DNA of 64,000 nt from Massilia sp. IC2-278. Its GTDB lineage: Bacteria > Pseudomonadota > Gammaproteobacteria > Burkholderiales > Burkholderiaceae_D. The notes beneath the pieces were generated by a model, which did no database searches, was not told the DNA's origin, and worked only from the letters and a program-made list of their open reading frames with translations. Shown here piece after piece: positions 18,301-30,300 of the stretch. Position 1 is the stretch's first letter; every line of letters starts with the position of its first letter. Location of the stretch: the NCBI RefSeq assembly GCF_020708045.1, contig NZ_JAJFES010000001.1:1088955-1152954 (forward strand). The letters are read 5' to 3'. The position numbers and the translations under genes are program-made.

Positions 18301-21300
18301 CTCGACAGGCCGCCGCTGACGTCGTCACCCAGGAAGATGGTGCGGGTCGGGTCCAGCGCGGCAATGCTCAGCTGGGCGCCGGCACTGCGCACGCCGGCGC
18401 CGATCTGCACATCGTTGGCCAGGATCGTGATGTCTTCGCCGGAGGCGTCGACCGCCTGGTTGATGACCTGGCTGCCGCTCAGGTTCGACACGCCGGTGCT
18501 GCCGCCGCGGGTGCCGCTGTCGGCGCTGCCGCTGCCGGCTTCCACCTGCACGGTGCCGGTGGCGATCAGCGAAACGTTGGCGCGTTCGATGCTGCTCACG
18601 CTCAGGGAGACCGCGTCGATCACGATCGAGTCCGGGCTGAACAGGAAGCCCGGCGTTGCGGCGCCGATCGCGCCCTGCGCCGTGATGGTCAGCTTGCCGC
18701 CCGTGGTCTGGACATAGGCGCCGCCCGCCGCGCGCAGCACCACGCCGTTGGCCAGGTGATTCGCGACGTTGTAGTCCTCGATGTTGGCGGTGCGGATTTC
18801 GCCGGTGGCCTGGTCGGCCGTGAATTTACCGTAGCGCATGGCCCAGTCGACCTGCGGGTCGATCGCGCCGTTCACGCTCTTCCAGTTGCTCACGCTCGTG
18901 TCGTTCAGCAGCGCGCCTTTCGACACCGTGATGTCGATGTTGCCGCTGCCGTGGACGCGGATGCCCGCGCCCAGCAACACGTTGCCGTTCTCGGCGCGCA
19001 GGCTGACCGAACCGCCGCCGGTGGCGATGTCCGCACCGAGGGTGATGTGGCCGTTGGCGCCGCCTGCATACAAATTGACGTTACCGGTGGTCGAGACCAC
19101 GCCGGCGCCGCCGCGCAGGGTGTCGAGCGCGCCGTTCAGGGTCGACAGCTTGATTTCGCCGGCGCCGTTCTGCACCACGCGTTCCAGCACCAGCGAATCG
19201 ACGTCCTGGATGGCGATGTCGCCGCCACCGTTGTTGGTCAGATCCAGCGCACGCACCTGGGTCTCGATGGCGTTGCTTGCTGCGCCGATGCCGCCGTTGG
19301 CGACGATCACCAAGCGCGCGTTGGCGGCCACGATGTCGGTGCTGCCTTCGGCGCCGTCGACCACGCCGCCGCTGTGGATGACCAGGTCGGCGTTCGAGGT
19401 GGTGACCAGCTTGCCGAGACGGATCGCGCCTGCGGCATCGAGCTTGAGCGCGCCCGAGCCGGCATCGACGACGGTGTCGCCGGCCATCTGCAGCACGCCG
19501 CTGCCGGCGTTCAGGGTGATGGCGCCGGTGCGCGAGGTCAGGTCGGCTTCGGCCGCCAGCGTGAGGCCGGTGGCACCGTTCAGGGTGATGGCGCCGAGTT
19601 CGGTGGCGACCGCACTGTTGACGACCAGCGTTCCGGCCGCGTTCAGGCTGACCGCGTTGCTGCCGCCGGCCGCGATGGCGGCGTTCACCACCAGCGAGGA
19701 CGCGACGTTCAGGATCACGGCGCCATGGCCGCTGCTTTCCAGCGTATTGACCGTCAGGCCGTCTACGCCGCCGCTTGCCTTCACCGTAATGCTGCCGCCG
19801 GCGCTGATGTCGAGGGTGTCGGCCACCAGCACGCCATCGGCGCCGGTGCCGGCCGTGACCGAGCCGTTCAGGGCGCTCAGCGTCACATGGCCGCCGCCTG
19901 CCAGCAGGTTGCCGATGCTGATGTTGCCGTGCAGGGAAACGATGTTGATGTTGCCCTTGAAGCCGGCGGCCTCGACCAGCGAGCCGATGGTGATGTCGCC
20001 GTGCACGATCACGGTGACGTCGCCGCCGCTCATGACCAGGGTGCCGATGGCCAGCGCCATGCCGGCGGTGCTTTGCTGCACCACCAGGCTCGACTGGCCC
20101 GATGCCGCCGACATGTCGATGTCCATGCTCGACACCGCCGTGTTCAGCGTCAGTTCGCCGCCCGCGGTGACGTCCAGGCTGCCCGCGGTGATGGTGCCGC
20201 CCAGGGTCAGGCCCTTGCCCGCCGTGAGGGTCACGCTGCCGGAAGTGCCGACGTCCAGATCCGAGACCACGACCAGCGAGCCGGTTGCGGCGCCGAGGCG
20301 GATGGTTTCGCCGGCGTGGGTCGGCAGGTTCACGACCGTCAGCGAGCCGCTGGCGTCGAGCGAGAAGCTGCCCGCCGCGCGGTCCGGCACGATCAGGACG
20401 AAGTCGCCGTCCACGTGCAGCTGGCGGTCCGGATCGTTGTCCTGGGCCGAGGCGCTGGCGCGGAAGGCGTCGTTCGCCGCCTTTGCCACCAGCACCAGTT
20501 TCTGGCCAGCGACCGACGCATCCACGCCGGCGTCGCTGGCGTCGATCTTCGCCGCCAGCGCGCCGAGGATCGAGGTCCAGTTGCCGGTGACGACCTGGCC
20601 GGCGACGGTGTCGCCGACCTTCACGCTGAAGCTGCCGCCGTCGATGACGACGGTGTAGGCGAAGTTCGGCGACGGGTTGTCGCGGAACTCGAGCTCGCTG
20701 CGCTGGGTGCCGTCGATGCCCGCGGCGACGGATGGCGTGGTGCCGGCCGCCACGACGCCGCCGGCCACCGCACGCACGCCCGATTCGCTGACGGCGACGT
20801 CGGCCACCGTGAAGGCGGTGTTGTCGGCGGTGGCGGTCAGGGTCAGCGTGAAATTGGCGGCGTCGATGCTGAAGGTGACCGCTTCGGCCGCCTTGATCTT
20901 GTTGCCGAGGTCGGTGAGGATCGCGGTCCAGTTGGCCGCGACTTCGCCGGTTCCGGCGCCCACGGTCGTGGTGTACGGGTTGCCGTTCACCTTCATGGTG
21001 TAGCTGAAGCCGTTCTTCAGCGTGTAGGCGGCGTCGGCGACGTCGTTGGCGTCGTCGGCCGGGTCGTCGAAGACCACCGTGGTGACCTGCTTGGCGTCGT
21101 GGCCGGCGGCGACCGTCGGCTGCACGGCGTCGACCAGCACGGTCAGCGTTGGCGTCGCCAGCACGGCGTTGATCGCGAATGCCTTGTTGGTGGCGGTCGC
21201 GGTCAGGGTCAGGCTCTTGCCGCTGCTGTCGGCGGTGACGCGGTTGTCGGCCGTGACCAGGGTGTCGAGTGCGCCGAGCACGCCGCTCCAGGTGGCGGCA

Positions 21301-24300
21301 ACGTCGAGCTGCTGCACGCTCGCCGTGACGCGGCTGCTGCCTTCGCTCGCCGGATGGGCCTTGGCGACGGCAGCCGACAGGCCGGCTGCGATGTCGGCCG
21401 TGGTGTCGCCGGCCTTGGCGGTGTACTTGAAGTTCTCGCTGCCGATCTTCAGGGTGTAGGTGTCGCCCGCGATCGCGCTCAGGCCGGTCAGGGTGACGGT
21501 GCGCGCCAGGTCGTGGCCGGCGGCGCTGACCTTCACCTGGCCCAGGCCCAGGCCTTCGGCGGTTTCCGCCACGCCTTCCTTGTGCACCGAGATCGCAATC
21601 ACGGCGTCGTCGGCGTTGTTCACGGTCAGGTAGTCGTTCAGGCCGGTGCGGACCAGGTAGGCCTTGCCGTCCAGGACCACGCCGTAGACGGTGCCGGCGG
21701 CAACGTCGCCGCCGAACACGATTTCGCTCTGCTGGGCCACGCCGGTAGCGGCCGCGCGCAGCGGCTCGGCGCCGTGGTCTACCACGCTGCCGACCGCGCT
21801 CACGCCTACCGCGTCGACCGTAAAGGCGACGTTGGTTTCCTTGGCTTTCAACACCAGCGTATGGTTCGAGATGTCCTCGGCACTGGCGGTCACGTCGATC
21901 TTCTCGCCCTTCTCGATCAGGTTGCCGAGGTGTTCGAACACGCTGTTCCAGGACGCGTCGACGGTGAAGGTCGAGGCGCTGGCGTTCAGTGCGGCGTCCG
22001 GGTTGATCCTGGTTGCCAGGGCGGCCACGATGTCCTTCAGCGCCGCGCTGCTGCCGGCGGTGATGCGGAACACCTTGTCGCCCACGGTCACGGTGTAGGC
22101 CGCGTTGTTCACCACTTTCAGCGCGCTCAGGTCGAGCGAACGCCCGGCCTGGCCGGTCTGGTTCGCGCTCCAGGCGTCGTTGCCGGCGATGTCGGACAGG
22201 CTTTCCAGGCTGGCCGCGATGGTGGCCTTGCCGGCGCCGGCGCTGATCGTGACGACCTTGCCATTGGCGCTGGCGGTGTAGTCCGCGTCCGCGTTGATGG
22301 CGGCGGCCAGCGCGGTGGCGATGCCCGCCAGGCTGGCGCCGGTGCGCGGCGCCTCCACCTGGAAGGTGTCGCTGCCGATGATGATGCTGTAGCGGCCGTC
22401 GGCCAGCAGGCGCATGTCGGACAGGTCGACCGTGCGGTCGAAGCCGTCGTCGCTGTTCGACTTGGTGTTGATCTCGGCCGTGCCCGGATTGGTGGCGGCG
22501 CCCCACTGCTGGACGTCGACCGAGATCGCCGCGTTGCCGGCCCCGGTGATGTACAGCAGGTTGTTTTCACCGGTGCGCACGCCGTAGCCGGCGCCGTTGA
22601 CGACCACTTCGTACAGCTTGCCGCTTTCGATGTTCAGGGTGTTGTTGAAGATGAGCTTCGATTCCTGGGCTACCTTGGAACCGGCTTCGACGACCGGGCT
22701 CAGGCCGAAGTCGTCCACCGCGCCGAGGATGTCGGTGCGGTAGGTTTCGGTCACGCTCGCGCCGCCCACGCTGAAGGCGCGGTTGGCGGCCTGGGCCGTC
22801 AGGGTCAGCTGCTTGTTGGCCGGGTCGGCAGCGACGTCGATCCGCTCGCCGGTCGAGATCAGCGTGCCGAGCTTGGCCAGAACGGCATCCCAGCTGGCCG
22901 CGACGCCGTCGGCGCCGGCGGTCACCGCGTAGTCGTGGCCGTTGACGCTGACCGTGACGGTGGTGCCGTTGGCGACCGCCCCGCCAAAGGCGATGCGATT
23001 CACCTGGGCGATGGCGACGCCGGCCTGCACCGGCGTGCTGACGACGATGTCGACGATGGCGCCGCCCAGGCTCAGGGCGGTATTTTGGGTCACTTCGGTG
23101 GCGCCGGTGCTGAAGCCGCCGGCGTCCGGGCCGGTGTAGCGCACTTCGAGTTCGTTGCCGGTGCCGGCCATGTCCTGGTTCAGGAGCAGCTTCGGCGCAT
23201 GCGCCGTCACGCCCTTCACCGACACGCTGTAGCCGTACAGGTCGGCGTCGCGCTGGTCGAGGGCGTAGCCGGTGATGGCGCCCTTGTCGTTGCGGACCGC
23301 CGCCAGCATCTCGTAGATGGTGCCGCGCGCGTCGACTTCGACGGTCGAACCCGCGGTTTTCTGCGCGCCCTTGGCGGAACCCGCCTCGACGTAGTCGACG
23401 TACATGTCGCCGCCCGAACGGATGCGGATGCCGTAGCCGTCGTCGATGGTGCGCACTTCTTCGACGCGCAGATCGTAGCGGTTGTCGTCCGCGTGGCCGC
23501 TGGCCGCGCCGCTCTCGCCGCCGCCGGCCGTGATGTCGATGCGGCCCTGCTGGGCCACCACCGACTTCACGTACAGGGCGTCGGATTCGTTGATGCTGAC
23601 GTTGCCCGCGCCGGTGGTGCGCAGGGTGATGGTGTTGACCAGGGTGTTCAGCTGCACGCCGTTCACCGACTGCACGTTCAGGTCGCCGGCAATGAAGACC
23701 GAGGCGCCGTCGGCCGCGATTTCCGCCGCCTTGACGTCGAGCTGGCCGCTGGCGCGGTCGGCCGCGACGATCCCGCCCAGCACCGTCAGCTTGCCGCCGA
23801 TGTCGAGGGTGACGTTGCGCGCCGAACCGTAGCCGCTCAGGCCGCCGATGAAGCCGCTCATGGTGAGGCCGCCGGCCAGTTTGACGTAGATGTCCTTCGC
23901 TGCGCGCAGCTCGAAGCGGTCGGCCGGCAAGGCCGCCGCCTGGATGTTGATGAAGCCGCTGTCGGTGAGGACCGGGGCGCCCTGGCGGCTGTCCTTCAGG
24001 TCGCCGTCGCCGTTGAAGTCGATGCCGAGGATGGCTTCGTATTCGGTGGTCGCCTGCAGGATCTGGCTGCTGCCCTTTGCCGAAATCAGGACCTCGGCGA
24101 TGCTGCCTGCCGCCGTGCCGTCGAAGCGCGTGCCCTTGACGCCGACGACGCCGTCGATGGTGACGTTCTGGCCCGCCACCAGTTCCAGGTGGCGGTTGGC
24201 GTACAGGTTGCCCTTGATCGCCAGGCTGGCGCCGGTTTCCAGGATCAGCGTATCCGAGCTGATCGAGGACGGCAGCAGCAGCGTGTCGGCGCCGGCGCCG

Positions 24301-27300
24301 AACACCAGGTTCGTGCCCGCGCGGTATTCGGTCAGCTCGGCGCCGGCCTTGAACTCGTACAGGTCGATGATCTTCGCCGCATTCAGGGCGATGCCGCGCG
24401 TGTAGTGCAGGCCGTAGTTCGAACCCGGCGCCGCATCCGGCGCCTGAACCGTGACGTTGCCGCCGGTGCTGGCCAGGCGCAGGGTATCGGCGCTTGCCTT
24501 GCCCTTGGCGCCGACCAGCAGGTCGCCCTGGGCCGTGATGTCGGCCACGCTGCGCCCGCTCGTGGTGTCGGTGACGCTGGCGTCGACCAGCACAAGGCCG
24601 GCGTTCTTTTCCAGCGCACCGTCGAAGTCGGCCAGCACGATGTCGTTGCGGATGGTGGTCGCATCCAGGCTGTTGACCGCGATTTCCAGGCCGCTGATGC
24701 CGTTACCGGCGCGCAGGGTCAGGCGGTTCGCGACCAGGTCGACGGCGTTGTCCGCCGCGCTTTCGCCGATGCGCCCGCCCGCGTCCAGGGTGATGTTGCC
24801 GTTCGAGGTGAACTGGCTCACCGCAACGGCGTTGCCATGGGCGTCGACGATCTTCGGCGCGTCCGAGGCGCTGGCCAGGTAAATGCCGGCCGAGGCGTGG
24901 CGTACCAGGATGTCGCCGGCCGCGGTCACGCTGATGTCGTCGCCGGTGGCGTTGGCGGCGATGTTCAGCTCGACGATCTCGACGTTGCCGCCCGCACGCA
25001 GCGCGAAGCTGCCGTGCGCCAGGGCGACGTCGCCCACCACCAGGCGGCGTGCCGACTGGGTCAGGTCGACGCTGGCGCGCTGCGCCGGATTTGCAGCCGA
25101 ATTCGCGGCCGCGCTGTCGATATACAGGCTGTCGACGTCGGTGGCCAGCTTCAGGTCGGCCACTGCCACGATGCGCAGTTCGCTGCCGCCCACCACGGTG
25201 CCGCTGTCGCCGGTGATCGCGCCCTGCGCATTCAGGTCCAGGGTGCCGCGCGGACCGGCGCTGACGTTCCCCAGCGCCATGTCGGCGCCCGCGCCGTCGA
25301 GCTGGCGCGTACTCAGGGTGATGTCGTTGCGTTCGCCCGTGCCCAGGGTATGGGCCTCGACCACGTGCAGGTCGCCGCGGTTGGCGACCGTGATCGCACC
25401 GTCGACCGCCTGCGCGTTCGTGACCGTCAGGTCGCCGACGTTGGCCAGGCTGATGTCGCCGGCGCCGCTCAGCGCCAGCTCCGCGCTGCCGACCGCGGTC
25501 GAGAGCACGATGCCGTTCTCGGCGCCGGCGTCGAGCTTGTCGGCGCTCAGCATGCCGCCGGCCTGGCCGATGTGGCCTGCCGCCGCGCTCAGCTTGATGC
25601 TGGCGCCGCTGGCGTCCGCGTCCAGGGTGGCGTTGTTCAGCGCGATGCTGCCGCCATAGCTGCCGGCCGACAGATCGATGTCGCCCAGCTTGGCGTTCAG
25701 CACGGCGTCGCCGTCGGCGACGATGCCGCCGTCCTTGCTGGCGCCGGAACCGGCCGCGATGCCGATGCTGCCGGCGTCGATGCTGCCCGACAGGGTGATG
25801 TTGTGGTTGCCCCTGGCCGTGACGCTGTCGAGCGTGGCGCCGCTGGCGGCGGCGATGCTGCCGCCGATCGTCATGTCGCCGTTCGCGCTCAGCTTCACGC
25901 TGGCCGCGTCGCCGGTGCCGCGCACGGTCGCCGTGTCGTCGACCAGCAGCGTGGTGCCGGCGTGGATGTCGAGCGCCGCCGCGTTCAGCGAGGCGCTGAC
26001 GGTCTTGCCGTCCACGGTATTACCCTTGATTTGCACCAGGCTCGAGGCCGACAGGTCCATGGCGCCGTCGGCCGTGAGCTTGCCGCTGACTTTCAGCGCG
26101 CCGCCGGCGTCGATGTCGATGGCGTTGCCCTTGATGGTTTCGCCGGCGAATTCGCCATAGGTGCGGGCCGGCGCGTCGACCATCGCCACCGTCGTGCGCA
26201 GCACGGTCTCGGTGCTCAGAATCGGCACCGTCTTCCAGACCGTGACTTCCTGCTCCTGGGTCACCATGGTGGTGACCGTGTGGGTCTCGTACACCGGTTT
26301 CATGCCGAAGATGTCGGTCGACATCGTGCTCAGCGTGTAGTCGAGCTGCTTGCGCGTGTCGTAGATGTTCTTGGTCTGCGAGGTCCAGGCGTAGGAGTAG
26401 TCGTTGTAGTTCTCGTAGCGGTAGCCGTACACCTTCAGCGAGGACACCTCGTCGTTCCAGTCGCCGCCGATGTTGCCGGTGCTGCCGTACAGGGTGGTCG
26501 TGCCGCCGCCGTAGTTGATGTCCCAGTACAGGGTCACGTGGTGGGTGTTCGAGCCGAGCAGGAACGAGGTGTACTCGTCGTTCGCGTCGCGGCCGATCCA
26601 GCTGCTGCTGTTGCTGAAGTAGTTCGAGCCGCCGCGGTAGCCCGAGTCCCAGTAAGCCGTGACCGAACCGCCGCCTTCGGCCCAGCCGACCTGCTGGTTG
26701 GCGCGGACCGTGTGGCTGCCGTCGATCCGGGTCAGGCTGGCCGTGTTGCTGACCAGCTGCGTAAGGTATTCGGCCGAACCGTGCACGTAGTCGGTCGCAC
26801 GGCCGTCCTGCCATTTCGCCACGTGCGCGTCGCCGGTGGCGCCGGCGCTCCATTGCCATTCCGGCAGGTAGCCGACGTTGGTCGTGGTGGTGTTCGAACC
26901 GCCCTCGGCCGTGGTCTGCTTCTGCAGCTGGTAGGTACGGATGCCGCTGCCGTCGAGATAGCTCGCGGCCCAGCGCCCGATACTGTCGTCGAAGTCGTCG
27001 CCCTCGCCATTCGGCTGGACCCAGGCGGATTTGTCCTGGGTATAGCGCACGTTGGCGTGGTCGGTGTAGGTGCCGACCAGTTCGCCGGCATTCGCGCCGG
27101 CGGGCTGGTCCCAGGCGCCGTTGCTGGCGCCGTCCATGGTGGTGTCGCCGGTCAGGTAGCGGATGTTGTTCTTGAACGCCAGGTTCAGGATCTGTTCCTG
27201 GGCGCCGCTTTGCATCAGCACGTACTTGTCGCGCCAGCCGTCGACATCGATGTGGTAGATGACCTTCGGGTTGTTGGCCCACTTCGGCTGGGCTTCGGCG

Positions 27301-30300
27301 CCCTTGATTTCCTCGATGTTGCCGTTCTCGGTACGGTGGATGGTGACCGAGTCCGCCTTGTAGCTGAAGTCGTACAGCTCCATGTAGCGCAGGGTCTTCA
27401 GGACCAGCGCGCGCTGCGCGTCCGACAGGTCGCTCCAGCCCTTGTAGCCGGTGTCCCACGGATTGTTGGCCGGCGCGCTCAGGCCGTTGGCGGCCCAGGC
27501 GATGTCCTTGTTCAGGTAATCCACGCCTTCGATGAAGGTTTCCTTGAACTGCTGGCCCGGCGCCGCGTTCGGGTTGTAGTAACCGGTCTGGGTCAGCGTC
27601 GTTTCCATCGTCGTGAACTCGCTGCCGGTCTTGACGCTGGTGTTGCCCACCTGCTCGGTGATGGTGGTGGTGACCGGCACCTGCACCTGCACCTTGGTGG
27701 TGCCGTCGGCAACCTGGGTGTAGCCGGTCACGACCTGCACGGTGTCCTCCACCGTGGTGTAGACCGGGACCTTGATCGTTTCGCGCGCGTTGACGGTGCT
27801 GTCGGCGCTGATGGTGACGTCGCCGCCCGCATGCACGCTGATCTTGCCGGCGGCGTTGATGGTCGCCTGGCCGGAAATGGTGACTGCGCCGCCCGAGAGA
27901 ACCGCGGAGTTCACCACGCCTTCCATCTGGGTGCGGGTCCAGTTCATGTTGACGCCGGCATTGATGTCGATGCTGCCCGACGAGGTGACCAGGCCGCCGA
28001 TCCTGACTTCGCTGCCGCCCGAGACCAGCACGCGTGAGTCGAGCGAACCGTTGCCCGGGCCGGCCTGGATGCGGCCGTTGATCTCGACCTTCGGACCGGC
28101 CAGGTGGATCAGGCGGCCCGCTTCGATCAGGGCTTCCGGCACGTGCGGATCGGCCAGTACGTATTCGCCCGAGACCAGCAGCTTGCCGCGCGCCAGCAGG
28201 TAGACGTCGGATTGCTGGCCGACCGCGTGCACGTAGGCGCCCGACAGGACCGAGATGTTGTTCGCGACCAGGCTGACCTTGTCGGCGACGCTGATGTTGC
28301 GCAGGACGGTGACGTCGCTGCCGGTCGAGGTGATCGACAGCGAGCCGACCGTGTCGCGGCCCAGGTCGGCGTTACCGACCGTGCCTTCGACCAGGATGGC
28401 GTCGATGGCGCTGACGACGATGCTGCCGCCGGCCGCCGTGTCGAGCGTGCCGCCGCTGTTTTCCACGCCGTCGCTGCCGACGAAATAGGTGTCGACCAGC
28501 ACGGCCACGCCGGTGGAGTCGGTGCCGCCGGTGATGCGCAGGCTGTCGTAGGCGTAGACCAGGCCGTTGACCCACACCTGCGAGCGCGAGGTGATGGCGA
28601 CGTCGGCGTCGCTGTCGGCGGCGCGGATCAGGCCGCGGGTCTGGACGTCGCCGTCGGCCACGATCTCGATTTGGCCATCCTGGCCGCTGCGGCTGTCCGC
28701 CCAGGCGCCGAAGCCGGTGGCGTCGGCCACGATCGAGCTGGTGGCGCTCATCGAGAAGCCCAGGCCGACCGCATTCGCGCCGGTTTGCAGGCGCACCAGG
28801 CCGGTCGACAGCAAATCGCCGCCGCTGTTTACACTACCTGTGGCACTGCCGAGCATGATGTCCTGCGCCGCGCGCAGCGACAGGGTCGCGTTGCGGCCGC
28901 TCCAGGACGTGGTGCCGCTCACGCTGTCGTACAGCGCGCCGGCCTGCATGGTGCCGTTCATGACGATGCTGCCGGCCGTGACGGCCAGGCGGCTCGCATC
29001 GGCGGCGGTGGCCAGCTGGCCGTCCGCGTTCACGGCGAACCGGCCGCCGGCGTTGATCTCGATGGCGTTCGACGCTGCCAGCACGAAGCCGGTGTTGGCG
29101 GCGCCGCCGCCCACGGTGACTGCGTCGCCCGCCGTGATGTCGACGCGCGCGCCGGCGCCTTGCGCCAGCAGCTGGCCGCCGGCCAGCACGATGTCGCCGC
29201 CGGCCGTCAGTTGCACCGAGCCGGCGACTTTCACGTCGGCGTGCAGCAGGATGTCGGTCGTGGCCTGCAGGATGACTTCGCGGTCGTAGGTGGCCGCGGT
29301 GGCGCCGGTGGTGCGCAGGGTGCCGCCGATGTCGAGCTTGTCGCCGCTCAGCACCAGCTGGGTGCCGCTGGTGAGCACGGTGTCGAGCGCGGTCTTGACG
29401 GTGCCCCAGGTCGAGCCGATCTGCAGCAGCGACAGCGCATTGCTGTCGCCGCCGATGTTGTTGTTGATGACGACGTCGTTCAGGCCGTTCAGGACGATGC
29501 GGCCGTTCGGGTCGATCGTGTTGAACTGGGCGCTGTTGAAGGTCTCCAGGCTCACCTGCCCCGCCTCCACGCGGGTGCCGGCGTTGATGATGATGTCGCG
29601 CTGGGCGGTCAGGTCGCCGATCAGCTGCAGGGTGCCGGTGGCGTTGATGACGATGTCCGAATTGCGGCCGCCCGCGATCAGGTTGCCCTCGATCTTCGCG
29701 TTGCCGGTCGGGTTCAGCACCATGCCGCCGCTCAGGGTCTCGAGCGTGCCGGTGACCGTCAGGCGCACATCCTGGTTGCCGCCGGCCAGGCTGCCGGCGT
29801 ACATGTTGATGCCGCTGTGGCCGCGCACATAGCCTTCGATCGATATCTGGCCGCTCGGTGCATCGGCGCGGCCCAGGTTGACGACCGAACCGCGCGCGCT
29901 GGCGTCGAGCGCCACGCCCCGTGCGGACGCAGTGACGCCGTGGGTCGCGTCGCTTGCCGCGACCTGGCTGAAGCCGAGGCGTTCGGCGTGGCCGCCGGCG
30001 ACGGCGCTGATGCCGAAGTGGTAGTTACTGGTCAGGAGCAGGTGGCCATCGGCCAGGCGCGCGGTGACCACGCCGGCGCCGAGCGCCGCGTCGAGCGCGC
30101 GCTGGACGTCGGCCAGCAGGTCGGCCAGGCCGCCGTTGCCGCTCGTGGCTTCACGGGTCACGGTGACGACCGCATTGACGCTGCCGTTCTCGCGTTCGAC
30201 CGCGATGCCGAAGGACGTGTCCGCGGACAAATCGCCGCGTGCGAATTCGACGAAGCCGTCGGCGCGCAGTTCTTCGTTCCAGGCTGCCGCCAGGATCGCC

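Noticed and set aside
10098..28037. Plus-strand open frame of 5,979 codons
   Set aside because: It lies entirely antisense to the large giant gene from about 10587 on. Its translation is rich in Arg/His/Gln/Val/Ala/Gly/Asp without domain structure, as expected for the opposite strand of GC-rich, repeat-rich coding DNA where stops are rare. The minus-strand frame has recognisable RTX, EF-hand-like and LEPR-XLL features.
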